Of a stretch of DNA of 64,000 bases, positions 16,774 through 24,793 are shown in pieces. The first letter of the stretch is position 1. Every line of letters starts with the position of its first letter. Made by a program: the position numbers and the translations under genes. The notes beneath the pieces were generated by a model. It made no database searches and was not told where the DNA came from. It worked only from the letters and a program-made list of their open reading frames with translations. Location of the stretch: contig CAIKVT010000081.1 of NCBI GenBank assembly GCA_903830945.1, positions 62,001 through 126,000 of the forward strand, written 5' to 3'. Origin of the DNA: an uncultured Elusimicrobia bacterium. GTDB lineage: Bacteria; Elusimicrobiota; Elusimicrobia; UBA1565; UBA9628.

Positions 16774-17376
16774 ATGCTCATACCGACGATACTCGAGCGC
16801 TGGAACCAAGGTGCCGCCATCAGCTACGACATCTTCTCGCGCCTCTTGAAGGACCGCATCGTCTTCGCCGGAGGCACGGAGGGTGCCGTCACTACCGACT
16901 CCGCCAATCTCCTCATCTCCCAGTTGCTCTACCTCAACGGGGAGGATCCGGAGAAGGATATCAACCTCTACATAAACTCGCCGGGCGGCATGGTCTCCGC
17001 GGGTCTGGCCGTCTATGACACCATGCGGTACATCAAGGCGCCCATCTCGACGATGTGCATGGGCATGGCCATGTCTTTCGGAGCCGTGCTCCTGGCAGCC
17101 GGGACCAAGGGCAAGCGCTTCATCCTGCCCCGGGCTCGGGTCATGATCCATCAACCCCTCATCCGCGGCGATATCTCCGGGCAGGCCTCGGACATCGTCA
17201 TTGAGGCTGATGAGATGACCAAGACCAAGGATAATCTCGTCACCATCCTGCACAAGCACACCGGACAGCCTCAGTCCAAGCTCGTTCAGGACATGGAGCG
17301 TAATTACTACATGTCGGCGGAAGAGGCTCGGGCTTACGGCATCGTAGACCACGTCCTGATGACGCACAAGCCATGA
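16774..17376 (+). CDS. clpP: ATP-dependent Clp protease proteolytic subunit with Ser-His-Asn triad
   Basis: 200 residues, the S14 serine peptidase ring subunit. The nucleophile Ser101 lies in GMAMSFGAVLL and His126 in RVMIHQPL. The third triad position aligns without gaps to Asp171 of E. coli ClpP (ERDRFLSA) but here reads ERNYYMSA, giving Asn177. Listeria ClpP1 has the same Ser-His-Asn arrangement and is poorly active without its partner ClpP2. The start is ATG 16774, matching the family N-terminus (MLIPTILERWNQG). The stop overlaps the lon start (ATGA). clpX, which normally lies next, is absent. Confidence 0.95.
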   Translation: MLIPTILERWNQGAAISYDIFSRLLKDRIVFAGGTEGAVTTDSANLLISQLLYLNGEDPEKDINLYINSPGGMVSAGLAVYDTMRYIKAPISTMCMGMAMSFGAVLLAAGTKGKRFILPRARVMIHQPLIRGDISGQASDIVIEADEMTKTKDNLVTILHKHTGQPQSKLVQDMERNYYMSAEEARAYGIVDHVLMTHKP

Positions 17377-19808
17377 GCCCGGAACCGGCCGCCATACGCC
17401 CGGCACGCCTGCCGCTGTTGGCGGTGCGCGACCTCGTGGTTTTTCCGTATATGGTCCTGCCTCTGTCCGTGGGTCGGGCCAAGTCGATCAAGGCTCTTGA
17501 AGCGGCTATGGGCGGTAGCGGCAAGCTTCTGGCCGTGGTGGCCCAGAGAGACGTGAGCGTTGAGGATCCTCAGCCCAAAGACCTCTTCACCGCCGGGGTA
17601 CTCTGCGAGGTCGTTCAGTACCTTAAGATGCCGGACGGCACCCTCAAAGTGTTTCTGCAGGGGTTGGCCCGGTTGACGATTGGCCGCCTGGAGTTCGCCG
17701 TCGAGCGTGGGTATTGGGATGCCGAGTTGGCATATCCTGAAGTCCCAGAGTCCCTGACCCCAGAGATCCAGGCCTTGATGCGTCATGTCGTGGATACGGC
17801 TGAGCAGCATTTCAAGCTCAGTCGTCGTGGCGGCGCCGACGCTTTGGGTGTTCTGGCGAGCCTCACGGAACCCTCGCAGCTCGCCGACACCGTGGCGGCG
17901 CACGTGGTGGTCAAGAACCTCGACCGGCAGGCCCTCCTCGAGGTCCTGCGGCCCTCGGAGCGCCTGTTCAAGCTTCTTGAGCTCCTGAAGGTTGATATTG
18001 AGATATTGACCTTGGAGCGCAAGATCCACACCAGGGTCAAGAGCCAGATCGAGAAGAGCCAGAAGGAGTACTACCTGACGGAGCAGATGAAGGCCATTCA
18101 GAAGGAGCTTAGGCAGAAGGACGATTTCGCTCAGGAGATCGAGGACTTGCGTAAAGCCATACAGTCCGCCGGCATGCCCAAGGCCGCGCTTGAGGCATCT
18201 CTTAAGGAAGTGGCGCGTCTCGAGAAGATGATGCCCTACTCCCCGGAGTCCACCGTGGCGCGGACCTATCTGGATTGGATGACCGGTTTGCCTTGGTCCA
18301 AGCGGACCCGTGACAGCCTCGACATCACCCGCGCCGCCGCCATCCTTGACGAGGACCACTATGACCTCAAAAAGATCAAGGACCGCATCCTTGAGCATTT
18401 GGCCGTTTGCCGGTTGGCCAAGGGGCTGCGGGGCCCCATCCTCTGCTTCGTGGGCGCGCCGGGCACGGGTAAGACTTCTATCGGCCGCTCCATCGCGCGC
18501 TGCATGAACCGCAAGTTCGTCCGCCTTTCTTTGGGCGGAGTGCGCGACGAAGCCGAGATCCGCGGCCATCGTCGGACTTACATCGGTTCTCTGCCGGGCC
18601 GCATCATCCAGTGCCTGCGCAAAGCGGGCAGCCGGAATCCCCTCTTCCTGCTCGATGAGGTGGATAAGATGGGCATGGATTGGCGCGGCGACCCGGCCGC
18701 GGCGCTGCTGGAGGTCCTCGACCCGGAGCAGAACTCGACGTTCCTGGACCACTATCTCGACGTGGAATTCGACCTCTCCGGCGTCCTCTTCATCTGTACG
18801 GCCAACACTTTGGAGGGCATTCCCATCCCCCTGCAGGATCGCATGGAGATCCTGCGTTTCTCCGGCTATACGCACAGGGAGAAGCTCCACATCGCGCGGA
18901 CCTATCTGCTCCCCCGCCAGCTTAAGGAGCATGGGTTGAAGCCCGAGCAGCTGACCGTCACCGACGCGGCCGTCGTGCGCGCCATCGAGGATTACACTGC
19001 CGAGGCGGGAGTGCGCAGCCTCGACCGGGAGATGGCCAGCTTGGCGCGCAAGGCGGCCAAGCGCTTCGCCTCTGGCGACGCCGGCCTGGTTCGGGTCGAC
19101 GCCGAGAATCTCGGCCAGTTCCTGGGCGTGCCCAAGTTCCACCACGATCGGCGCACCTTCAACGCCTTGGGCGTGGCTACGGGGCTGGCCTGGACCGAGG
19201 TGGGAGGCGTGACCATGGCCGTGGAAGCCGTGAGTGTACCGGGCAAGGGCGAGCTCAAGCTCACCGGCAAGCTCGGCCAAGTCATGTCCGAATCCGGCCA
19301 GGCCGCGTTCTCTTACGTCAAGTCGCTGGCGCCGTCTTTGGGCGCGGCCCCGGATGCTTTCAAGGACGCGGACTACCACGTGCATGTGCCCGAGGGCGCC
19401 ACCCCAAAGGATGGCCCTTCAGCTGGAGTGGCCATTGCGACGGCCCTGGCCAGCCTGATCTCGGGCCGGCCGGTGCTCCCCGGCATTGCCATGACCGGGG
19501 AGATCACACTGCGGGGCCGGGTCCTTCCCATCGGCGGCCTTAAAGAGAAGACTCTGGCCGCGCACCGCGACGGGATCAAGACCGTGCTCTACCCGGATGG
19601 CAATCAGAAGGACCTCGAAGACATCCCGGAGGACATCCTTGGCGAGATGAAGATGGTGCCGATCCGGCACTTCCGAGAAGCCTTGGATTTGGCTTTGAGT
19701 CCAGCGCCGGACTTGTCCGTCCCTTCTGGAAAAGGAGAACGTCCGCCTTTCCCCACGATCGTCAACTTATCTCCGGATGACGCTCCGCCGATGGGAGGGG
19801 TCTCATGA
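17373..19808 (+). CDS. lon: ATP-dependent protease La (Lon)
   Basis: 811 residues in the classical LonA order. The N-terminal substrate-recognition domain (about 1-205, [18 protein letters not shown]) is followed by a coiled-coil helical region, the AAA+ module with Walker [10 protein letters not shown] (about 366) and Walker [11 protein letters not shown], and the S16 protease domain with Ser683 in [10 protein letters not shown] and Lys724 in [12 protein letters not shown]. Both match the Ser/Lys dyad. It degrades misfolded and regulatory proteins in the cytosol. The start overlaps clpP and the stop overlaps a 26-codon frame leading into an ABC transporter. Confidence 0.96.
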   Translation: MSPEPAAIRPARLPLLAVRDLVVFPYMVLPLSVGRAKSIKALEAAMGGSGKLLAVVAQRDVSVEDPQPKDLFTAGVLCEVVQYLKMPDGTLKVFLQGLARLTIGRLEFAVERGYWDAELAYPEVPESLTPEIQALMRHVVDTAEQHFKLSRRGGADALGVLASLTEPSQLADTVAAHVVVKNLDRQALLEVLRPSERLFKLLELLKVDIEILTLERKIHTRVKSQIEKSQKEYYLTEQMKAIQKELRQKDDFAQEIEDLRKAIQSAGMPKAALEASLKEVARLEKMMPYSPESTVARTYLDWMTGLPWSKRTRDSLDITRAAAILDEDHYDLKKIKDRILEHLAVCRLAKGLRGPILCFVGAPGTGKTSIGRSIARCMNRKFVRLSLGGVRDEAEIRGHRRTYIGSLPGRIIQCLRKAGSRNPLFLLDEVDKMGMDWRGDPAAALLEVLDPEQNSTFLDHYLDVEFDLSGVLFICTANTLEGIPIPLQDRMEILRFSGYTHREKLHIARTYLLPRQLKEHGLKPEQLTVTDAAVVRAIEDYTAEAGVRSLDREMASLARKAAKRFASGDAGLVRVDAENLGQFLGVPKFHHDRRTFNALGVATGLAWTEVGGVTMAVEAVSVPGKGELKLTGKLGQVMSESGQAAFSYVKSLAPSLGAAPDAFKDADYHVHVPEGATPKDGPSAGVAIATALASLISGRPVLPGIAMTGEITLRGRVLPIGGLKEKTLAAHRDGIKTVLYPDGNQKDLEDIPEDILGEMKMVPIRHFREALDLALSPAPDLSVPSGKGERPPFPTIVNLSPDDAPPMGGVS

Positions 19809-19885
19809 GAGAGACCTCCCTGTCGTCCATCTCGGGAGAGGAGAACGGCCGCCCTTCAGGGACGGCGGGCCCTTGCCAACCGTGA
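19805..19885 (+). CDS. 26-codon bridging ORF between lon and the ABC ATPase
   Basis: ATG 19805 overlaps the lon stop (ATGA) and has a strong GGGAGGGG site 4-5 nt upstream. The frame runs 26 codons ([20 protein letters not shown]...) and its TGA overlaps the GTG start of the ABC ATPase (GTGA). The ABC start itself has no visible Shine-Dalgarno. The small frame may therefore exist mainly to carry ribosomes into the transporter genes by coupling. The peptide resembles nothing I know, and chance cannot be excluded. Confidence 0.45.
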   Translation: MRETSLSSISGEENGRPSGTAGPCQP

Positions 19886-20619
19886 ACGCACCGGTTTTGG
19901 AGTTTCGCTCGGTCACTAAGACCTACAGCCGTTCTCACTTGGGACGCACGACCCACAGCCGCGGCATCGTGGACCTTACTTGGGAGGTGCCGGAGGGAGA
20001 ATCTTTCGGCCTGCTGGGTCTTAACGGCAGCGGCAAGACCACGACCTTCAAGCTGGCTCTGGGCCTGCTGCGGCCGACCTCGGGTGAGGTCCGCATCCTT
20101 GGCCGCTCTCCTGCCGATGCCGTGGCTTTGGCGGCGGTGGGATTCCTTCCGGAGCTGCCCTATTTTTACCCCTTTCTGACGCCCTGCGAGGCACTCCGCT
20201 TCTACGGCCGGCTTTCCGGTCTGCGCGAGGAGGAGCTGCCGGACCGCATCGCCCGGACCCTGGACCTGGTGGGGCTCACCGAACATGGGAGTCGGCGCAT
20301 GGGGGAGTTCTCCAAGGGCATGGTTCAGCGGGTGGGCTTGGCCCAGGCCGTCCTGCACGACCCGCGGCTCATCATCCTTGATGAGCCGGTGAGCGGATTG
20401 GATCCTTTGGCCGTCAAGGATTTTCGCGAGCTACTCGGTGAGCTGCGCGGCAGGGGTAAGACCCTGATCGTCTCTTCTCACAGCATCTCGGAGTTGGAGA
20501 AGATCTGCGACCGGGTGGGAATACTTAAGGAAGGCCGCCTCGCGCGCTCCATCGCTCACCAGGAATGGGAGGCCGCCGCCGAGGGCCTCGAGGGGCTCTT
20601 CGTGGAGACCGTACGATGA
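19882..20619 (+). CDS. ABC transporter ATP-binding protein
   Basis: About 245 residues from a GTG start at 19882. Walker A LNGSGKTTT, signature FSKGMVQRVGL (a variant of LSGGQ, common in ABC-2 exporters), Walker B LIILDEPVSGLDP and the switch His in VSSHSISELE are all present. It is of the CcmA/DrrA-like multidrug or gliding exporter type. It pairs with the following permease, whose ATG overlaps its stop (ATGA). An upstream in-frame ATG at 19777 lies inside lon and is less likely. Substrate unknown. Confidence 0.92.
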   Translation: MNAPVLEFRSVTKTYSRSHLGRTTHSRGIVDLTWEVPEGESFGLLGLNGSGKTTTFKLALGLLRPTSGEVRILGRSPADAVALAAVGFLPELPYFYPFLTPCEALRFYGRLSGLREEELPDRIARTLDLVGLTEHGSRRMGEFSKGMVQRVGLAQAVLHDPRLIILDEPVSGLDPLAVKDFRELLGELRGRGKTLIVSSHSISELEKICDRVGILKEGRLARSIAHQEWEAAAEGLEGLFVETVR

Positions 20620-21386
20620 GGAACATCGCGATCCTCGCGATGACCGGCTGGCAGGAGAACCTGCGTCGTCGGTTCTATCTGCTCTCCCTGGCCTTCGCCG
20701 GCGTGTTTCTCTATATGAGCCTGATCCTCGGCGTGCTGGCCGTGGAGCAGGAGAATCGGGTCTTGCTCGACTTCGGCCTGGGATTCATCGAGCTCATGGG
20801 CTTGGCCGGAGCCCTTTACGGGGCAACCACCATCGTTCTGCGTGAGATGGAGACCAAGACCGTCTATCTGGTCCTGACCCGGCCGGTGGGCCGCGGCGAG
20901 TACATCCTGGGGCGCTTCCTGGGCCTTATGCTCTCGGTGCTGGCGTCCATGGCGCTCATGTCGGCTTTCCACCTCTGCGTCCTGTGGGCCAAAGGCTGGC
21001 GAGGGCCAGAGCCTTATGCCGCGGCCTTCCTGGGCGCGTACTTGAAGGTCTTGATCATGGCCGCTTTGACCACGTTCCTGGCGATATTCTCTTCCTCGGC
21101 CTTGACCGCTGGAGTCATCTCAGGCGTGGCCTGGACCCTGGGACATTTCCTTCCGGAGATTCGCTTCCTGATCATTCATGGGACCTCCCGGGCCGTCATC
21201 GTGCCTGTCTTCGTGCTTTCCTATATCGTGCCCGACTTGCAGCTCTTCAACCTTCGCGACCGCCTCGCTGCCATCTCCTTGGCCGCGCCGGAGGCAGGCC
21301 TGGCCTGGTGGCTGGGCTATGCGGCCCTTTACACCGCCGTGTGGCTGGCTTTAGCGTGGGGACTGCTGCGCCGCAAGGAGTTCTGA
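20616..21386 (+). CDS. ABC-2 type transporter permease
   Basis: 256 residues with about six hydrophobic segments: near residues 20-40, 55-75, 105-130, 140-165, 180-200 and 230-250. It is the membrane half of the ABC exporter encoded just upstream. Charged motifs such as REMETKTVYLVLTRPVGRGEY after the second span are characteristic of ABC-2 permeases. The start overlaps the ATPase stop (ATGA) and the stop overlaps the next start (TGATG). Export of an envelope component or drug is likely; the substrate is unknown. Confidence 0.88.
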   Translation: MRNIAILAMTGWQENLRRRFYLLSLAFAGVFLYMSLILGVLAVEQENRVLLDFGLGFIELMGLAGALYGATTIVLREMETKTVYLVLTRPVGRGEYILGRFLGLMLSVLASMALMSAFHLCVLWAKGWRGPEPYAAAFLGAYLKVLIMAALTTFLAIFSSSALTAGVISGVAWTLGHFLPEIRFLIIHGTSRAVIVPVFVLSYIVPDLQLFNLRDRLAAISLAAPEAGLAWWLGYAALYTAVWLALAWGLLRRKEF

Positions 21387-22102
21387 TGTCGCGCCGGCTT
21401 CTGGCGGCGCTGTGCTGCTGCGCCGTCCTCAATTTTTTATCATTGCGCGTGCGGCCGGCTGACTGCAGCTTGGGGCAGGGCCTCGCACCGGAATCGGCTC
21501 TGGAGACCTCGGCCTTGGTATCCTTGGGCATGCGGCGCTTGACAGCCGACCTGGGCCTGGTGCGGATGCTCATCTATTACGGGGAGCCCGAGGGCGGGCC
21601 GGAAGTGGGAGAGGCCCAACTGCACTCCCACTACGATCCGGAGCATCCGGAGTTCGCTTGGGGAGGCGGCCGCTATTCGGAGTTGGGGACTCGCGCTCTG
21701 CGCATCCTCGACGCGGATCCGTCTTTTAGCTATGCGGCGCTCTTGGCCGCCGGAGCCCTGGCTTTCAACCTGAACCGACCGGAAGACGCTTTGCGGGTGT
21801 TGGACTACGCCCTGAGCCGTGATCCTCGCAACCTTCAGTTTCAAGCTTATGTCGCGGCCGTAGGTTTCCATCGCCATGGCGACGCGAATGGTGTCATCAG
21901 GCGGCTGGCGCCGGTCCTGGGCACTCCTGACTGCCCAGTCATGATCAAGCATCTGGTAGCCCATCTCTATGCCAAGGACGGACAGCGCCAGAAGGCCATA
22001 TCCCTCTACCGCCAGATCCGCGACACGAGCAAGGATGCGGGCTATCGCCGCATGGCTGAGGTGGCCCTGGAGCGGCTTGTGGTGAGAGGACGTCCGCGCT
22101 GA
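21386..22102 (+). CDS. Exported TPR-type repeat protein
   Basis: 238 residues. An N-terminal hydrophobic segment with CCC (MSRRLLAALCCCAVLNFL) is a signal peptide or anchor. TPR-like pairs follow from about residue 105, with ALRILDADPSFSYAALLAAG, ALRVLDYALSRDPRNLQFQ and AISLYRQIRDTSKDAGYR. The start overlaps the permease stop (TGATG), so it is translationally coupled to the exporter and may be a periplasmic partner. No enzymatic motif is visible. Confidence 0.75.
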   Translation: MSRRLLAALCCCAVLNFLSLRVRPADCSLGQGLAPESALETSALVSLGMRRLTADLGLVRMLIYYGEPEGGPEVGEAQLHSHYDPEHPEFAWGGGRYSELGTRALRILDADPSFSYAALLAAGALAFNLNRPEDALRVLDYALSRDPRNLQFQAYVAAVGFHRHGDANGVIRRLAPVLGTPDCPVMIKHLVAHLYAKDGQRQKAISLYRQIRDTSKDAGYRRMAEVALERLVVRGRPR

Positions 22103-22141
22103 CCGGATGATCGGCGGGGACCGTGTCGCGGCGCGGAATCT

Positions 22142-22149
22142 GCTATCCT
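22142..22149 (+). promoter_or_regulatory. Extended -10 box, short-leader promoter
   Basis: TGC followed by TATCCT, 11 nt before the ATG of the zinc-ribbon protein, with no Shine-Dalgarno in between. It predicts a transcript with about a 5-nt leader. Confidence 0.4.
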
Positions 22150-22160
22150 ATCTTTGAGCC

Positions 22161-22949
22161 ATGGCCAAGCGCTGTCCTTCCTGCCGTACTGAGGTCGCTG
22201 ACGACGCGCGTGTCTGTCCGAACTGCCCATGGAGCTTCCCTGATGAGGAGGCGGACAACCTCCCGTCGTCGGCTCTCGCCCAGGGTTGGTCTCCCCTCCC
22301 CCTGGCCATCACTGTGCTCGTGGCGGCAGTGATCGGTTTTGGCTGGTACTTCGTCGGGAAAGTCTACAACGAGGAAACATCTTCGGCTTCGATGGCCCAT
22401 CCACCAGTCGCTGTGACTGCCGCACCAGCGGCCCCGGAGCAGATGCCGCCGAAGTCGGCCGCGCCGGTGTCCTTCAAGCCTGGGCAGGAGGTCGCGCCGG
22501 CTCCGGATGTGAAGGAAGAGGATGAGGTCGTGTTCATGAGCGTCGTCAGGGAGTCACCGCCGAAACGGGCGAAGCCTGTCAAGGAGTGGAAACTGCGGGG
22601 ATACGTCTATGACCTCATCACGCTACAGCCGGTCCCACATTGCAAGATCACTCTTTCGGATCTGGACACCAATGCGCATTTTGAGACCGCGACTGATTCC
22701 GGCGGTCGGTACCGAGCCATCTTGCCGTCGCTGCCAAACCGCGGATACCTCTTCGATATCGCTGCCTCTGGCTACGTCACGGCCTACCTCAATCCAGGAG
22801 CCGAAGGGGTGCGCGAGAAGCCGGCCGGAGAGCGCCAGGAGCTCTGCAAGGAACTAGGTACGGCGGTTTTGCAGCCAAGCCGCATCCAGCCGCACGGCGG
22901 CGATCCCCTGGTGACTAATTTTTTTATCGCCCCTATTTCCTGCCGCTAG
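22161..22949 (+). CDS. Zinc-ribbon, single-span protein with carboxypeptidase-regulatory-like domain
   Basis: 262 residues. A cytosolic zinc ribbon (CPSC and CPNC, residues 5-8 and 19-22) leads into one membrane span (about 48-68). An Ala/Pro-rich linker and an outer beta-sandwich domain follow (about 145-215), in which LRGYVYDLITLQPVPHCKIT and DSGGRYRAILP match the carboxypeptidase-regulatory/Cna-B-like fold. It probably senses or scaffolds something at the membrane. There is no Shine-Dalgarno, and the upstream -10 box suggests a near-leaderless mRNA. It is convergent with the thioredoxin-like gene. Confidence 0.7.
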   Translation: MAKRCPSCRTEVADDARVCPNCPWSFPDEEADNLPSSALAQGWSPLPLAITVLVAAVIGFGWYFVGKVYNEETSSASMAHPPVAVTAAPAAPEQMPPKSAAPVSFKPGQEVAPAPDVKEEDEVVFMSVVRESPPKRAKPVKEWKLRGYVYDLITLQPVPHCKITLSDLDTNAHFETATDSGGRYRAILPSLPNRGYLFDIAASGYVTAYLNPGAEGVREKPAGERQELCKELGTAVLQPSRIQPHGGDPLVTNFFIAPISCR

Positions 22950-22987
22950 CCTAGGCTGGGTTTCGCTTCGCGAGGTAGTGGGCGCGC

Positions 22988-23467
22988 TTAGGGCAGGCCG
23001 AAGGATGCGGCGACTTCTTCGAGTGACAGATCGGTCGCTCCGGCGGGAATGCCGGAGATCTCCTTCAGGATGAACCCCCTGTCGTCGCTGACCAAGAAGT
23101 GGGGGACGCCTCCGACTTCCAGGGCATCGTGGACGTCGAGCATGGTGCCCGGGCCGAACACCCGGGCATAATCACGCAGCGCCGTCAAAGCGTCCTTGCC
23201 CACCACGAAACGGGTTTCCACGCCGCGCTGGCCGAGGTAGTCCCGCAGGGCAAGGAGCATGGGGGTGCTTTCGCGGCAATAATGGCACCACGGTGCGACG
23301 TAGACCGTCAAACATTTTCGGGCCCCGCAGGCCGATAGCGAAGAGCTTTGTTGGGCCGCGTAGGTGGGCAGCCTTACGTCAGGGAGTCGGTCGCCTTCGC
23401 CGGAGCGGGCGCAAGCCGTCAGCAGGCCGGCGCAGAGGGCGAACAGGATCTTCAGGCCTCTTCTCAT
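22988..23467 (-). CDS. Thioredoxin-like lipoprotein
   Basis: About 159 residues from MRRGLKIL; an in-frame ATG at 23494 would add nine. The signal peptide ends in the lipobox LLTAC, predicting a lipid-anchored periplasmic protein. The active site APWCHYC is a CxxC thioredoxin motif, followed by the conserved helix and a cis-Pro region (GGVPHFLVSD). It likely acts as a disulfide reductase or isomerase in the envelope. It is divergent from thrC, with only about 70 bp between starts. Confidence 0.85.
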   Translation of the reverse strand: MRRGLKILFALCAGLLTACARSGEGDRLPDVRLPTYAAQQSSSLSACGARKCLTVYVAPWCHYCRESTPMLLALRDYLGQRGVETRFVVGKDALTALRDYARVFGPGTMLDVHDALEVGGVPHFLVSDDRGFILKEISGIPAGATDLSLEEVAASFGLP

Positions 23468-23534
23468 CAGATTGATTCTACCATTTTGGCTCATACGTCA
23501 CCGGCGGGGCTGAAAATTTGTAAAGTATGCGCGG

Positions 23535-24776
23535 ATGAGCATGGCACATGTGTCAGGGCTGCGCTGTATCGTCTGTCGCAAGGAGCAAGGGCTTTCAGAC
23601 GCTCTTTATGTCTGCCCCGCGTGCGGGGGCAACCTTGAGGTCGTCTACGACTACCGGGCTCTCCGCAAAAAGCTCACCCGCCGGGCCCTGGCGCGCAATC
23701 AGGACCGCAACCTCTGGCGCTATCGGGATGCCTTGCCCGTCGGAGAGCGTGCGGGCCTATCCGTTCCCCAGGTCGGCTGGACGCCCTTGTACGACGCGCC
23801 GCGTCTGGCTCGACTCGACGGCGTGCGACGCCTTTTTGTCAAGGACGACGGCCGCAACCCTTCGGCGTCTTTCAAGGACCGGGCTAATGCTGTGGTGTTG
23901 GCCCGGGCGCTGGAACTTAAAGTCAAAGTCGTGACCACGGCATCCACCGGCAACGCGGCTTCGTCTTTGGCGTGCCTGGCCGCGGGGTTGTCACTTAAGA
24001 CCGTTATTTTCGTCCCGGAGACCGCTCCCGAGGCGAAGATAGCACAGCTGCTGGTTTTTGGCGCTACGGTCTTGACGGTCCGTGGAACCTACGACGACGC
24101 TTTCGACCTCTGCGGCTGGGCAGCCGCCGAATACGGCTGGTACAATCGCTCCACCGGCGTCAATCCCTTCACCCGCGAAGGCAAGAAGACCGCGGCCTAT
24201 GAGCTCTGCGAGCAGCTGGGCTGGGACGTGCCGGACTTGGTCTTCGTCCCGGTGGGAGACGGCAATATCATCAGCGGGATGTGGAAGGGCTTCGTGGAGC
24301 TGCGCGAGTTGGGGCTCACCCGGCGATTGCCGCGCCTGGTCGCCGTCCAGGCCGCGGGCAGCGCCGCGGTCAAGAGCGCTCTTGAGGGCGATGGCATCAT
24401 CCGGCCGGTCAGCGGCAAAACCGTGGCCGACAGTATCTCGGTGAGTCGGCCGCGCGACGGGGTTGCCGCGGTTCGGGCGGTACGCCAGTCGCGGGGTTTC
24501 GCGGTGGCGGTCAGCGACGCCGAGATCCTCGCGGCTATCCCGGAACTGGCCCGCGGCGCCAACGTCTTCGCCGAGCCCGCGGGGGCGGCAGCCTGGGCGG
24601 GCTTGAAGAAGGCCGCGGCCGCCGGTCGCGTGGCCTCGCGATGCAGCGTGGCGCTATTGGTGACGGGCAACGGTTTGAAGGACGTCGCCAGCGCGCGACG
24701 GTCGGTGGGCGCGCCGTTTCGAGTGGAACCGGACCTGGAGAGTTTGAAGCGCCTGGTCCGAAAGCTGCGGATATGA
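23535..24776 (+). CDS. thrC: Threonine synthase
   Basis: 413 residues, a fold-type II PLP enzyme converting O-phosphohomoserine to threonine. An N-terminal zinc-ribbon-like pair (CIVC and CPACG) is typical of this ThrC subgroup. The PLP lysine lies in NPSASFKDR (about 120), and the phosphate-binding loop TASTGNAASSLA follows. Length fits. There is no Shine-Dalgarno; TAAAGT lies 8 nt before the ATG. The stop overlaps an ATG (ATGA) leading into a second PLP enzyme, so the two are cotranscribed. Cysteate synthase-like paralogs share these motifs, so substrate is the main uncertainty. Confidence 0.88.
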   Translation: MSMAHVSGLRCIVCRKEQGLSDALYVCPACGGNLEVVYDYRALRKKLTRRALARNQDRNLWRYRDALPVGERAGLSVPQVGWTPLYDAPRLARLDGVRRLFVKDDGRNPSASFKDRANAVVLARALELKVKVVTTASTGNAASSLACLAAGLSLKTVIFVPETAPEAKIAQLLVFGATVLTVRGTYDDAFDLCGWAAAEYGWYNRSTGVNPFTREGKKTAAYELCEQLGWDVPDLVFVPVGDGNIISGMWKGFVELRELGLTRRLPRLVAVQAAGSAAVKSALEGDGIIRPVSGKTVADSISVSRPRDGVAAVRAVRQSRGFAVAVSDAEILAAIPELARGANVFAEPAGAAAWAGLKKAAAAGRVASRCSVALLVTGNGLKDVASARRSVGAPFRVEPDLESLKRLVRKLRI

Positions 24777-24793
24777 TTGCACGGGAGGCGAAC

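Noticed and set aside
17334-19385. Very long open frame (683 codons) antisense to lon
   Set aside because: It mirrors lon codon structure in GC-rich DNA, has no family motif and lacks a ribosome site; lon itself is unambiguous.
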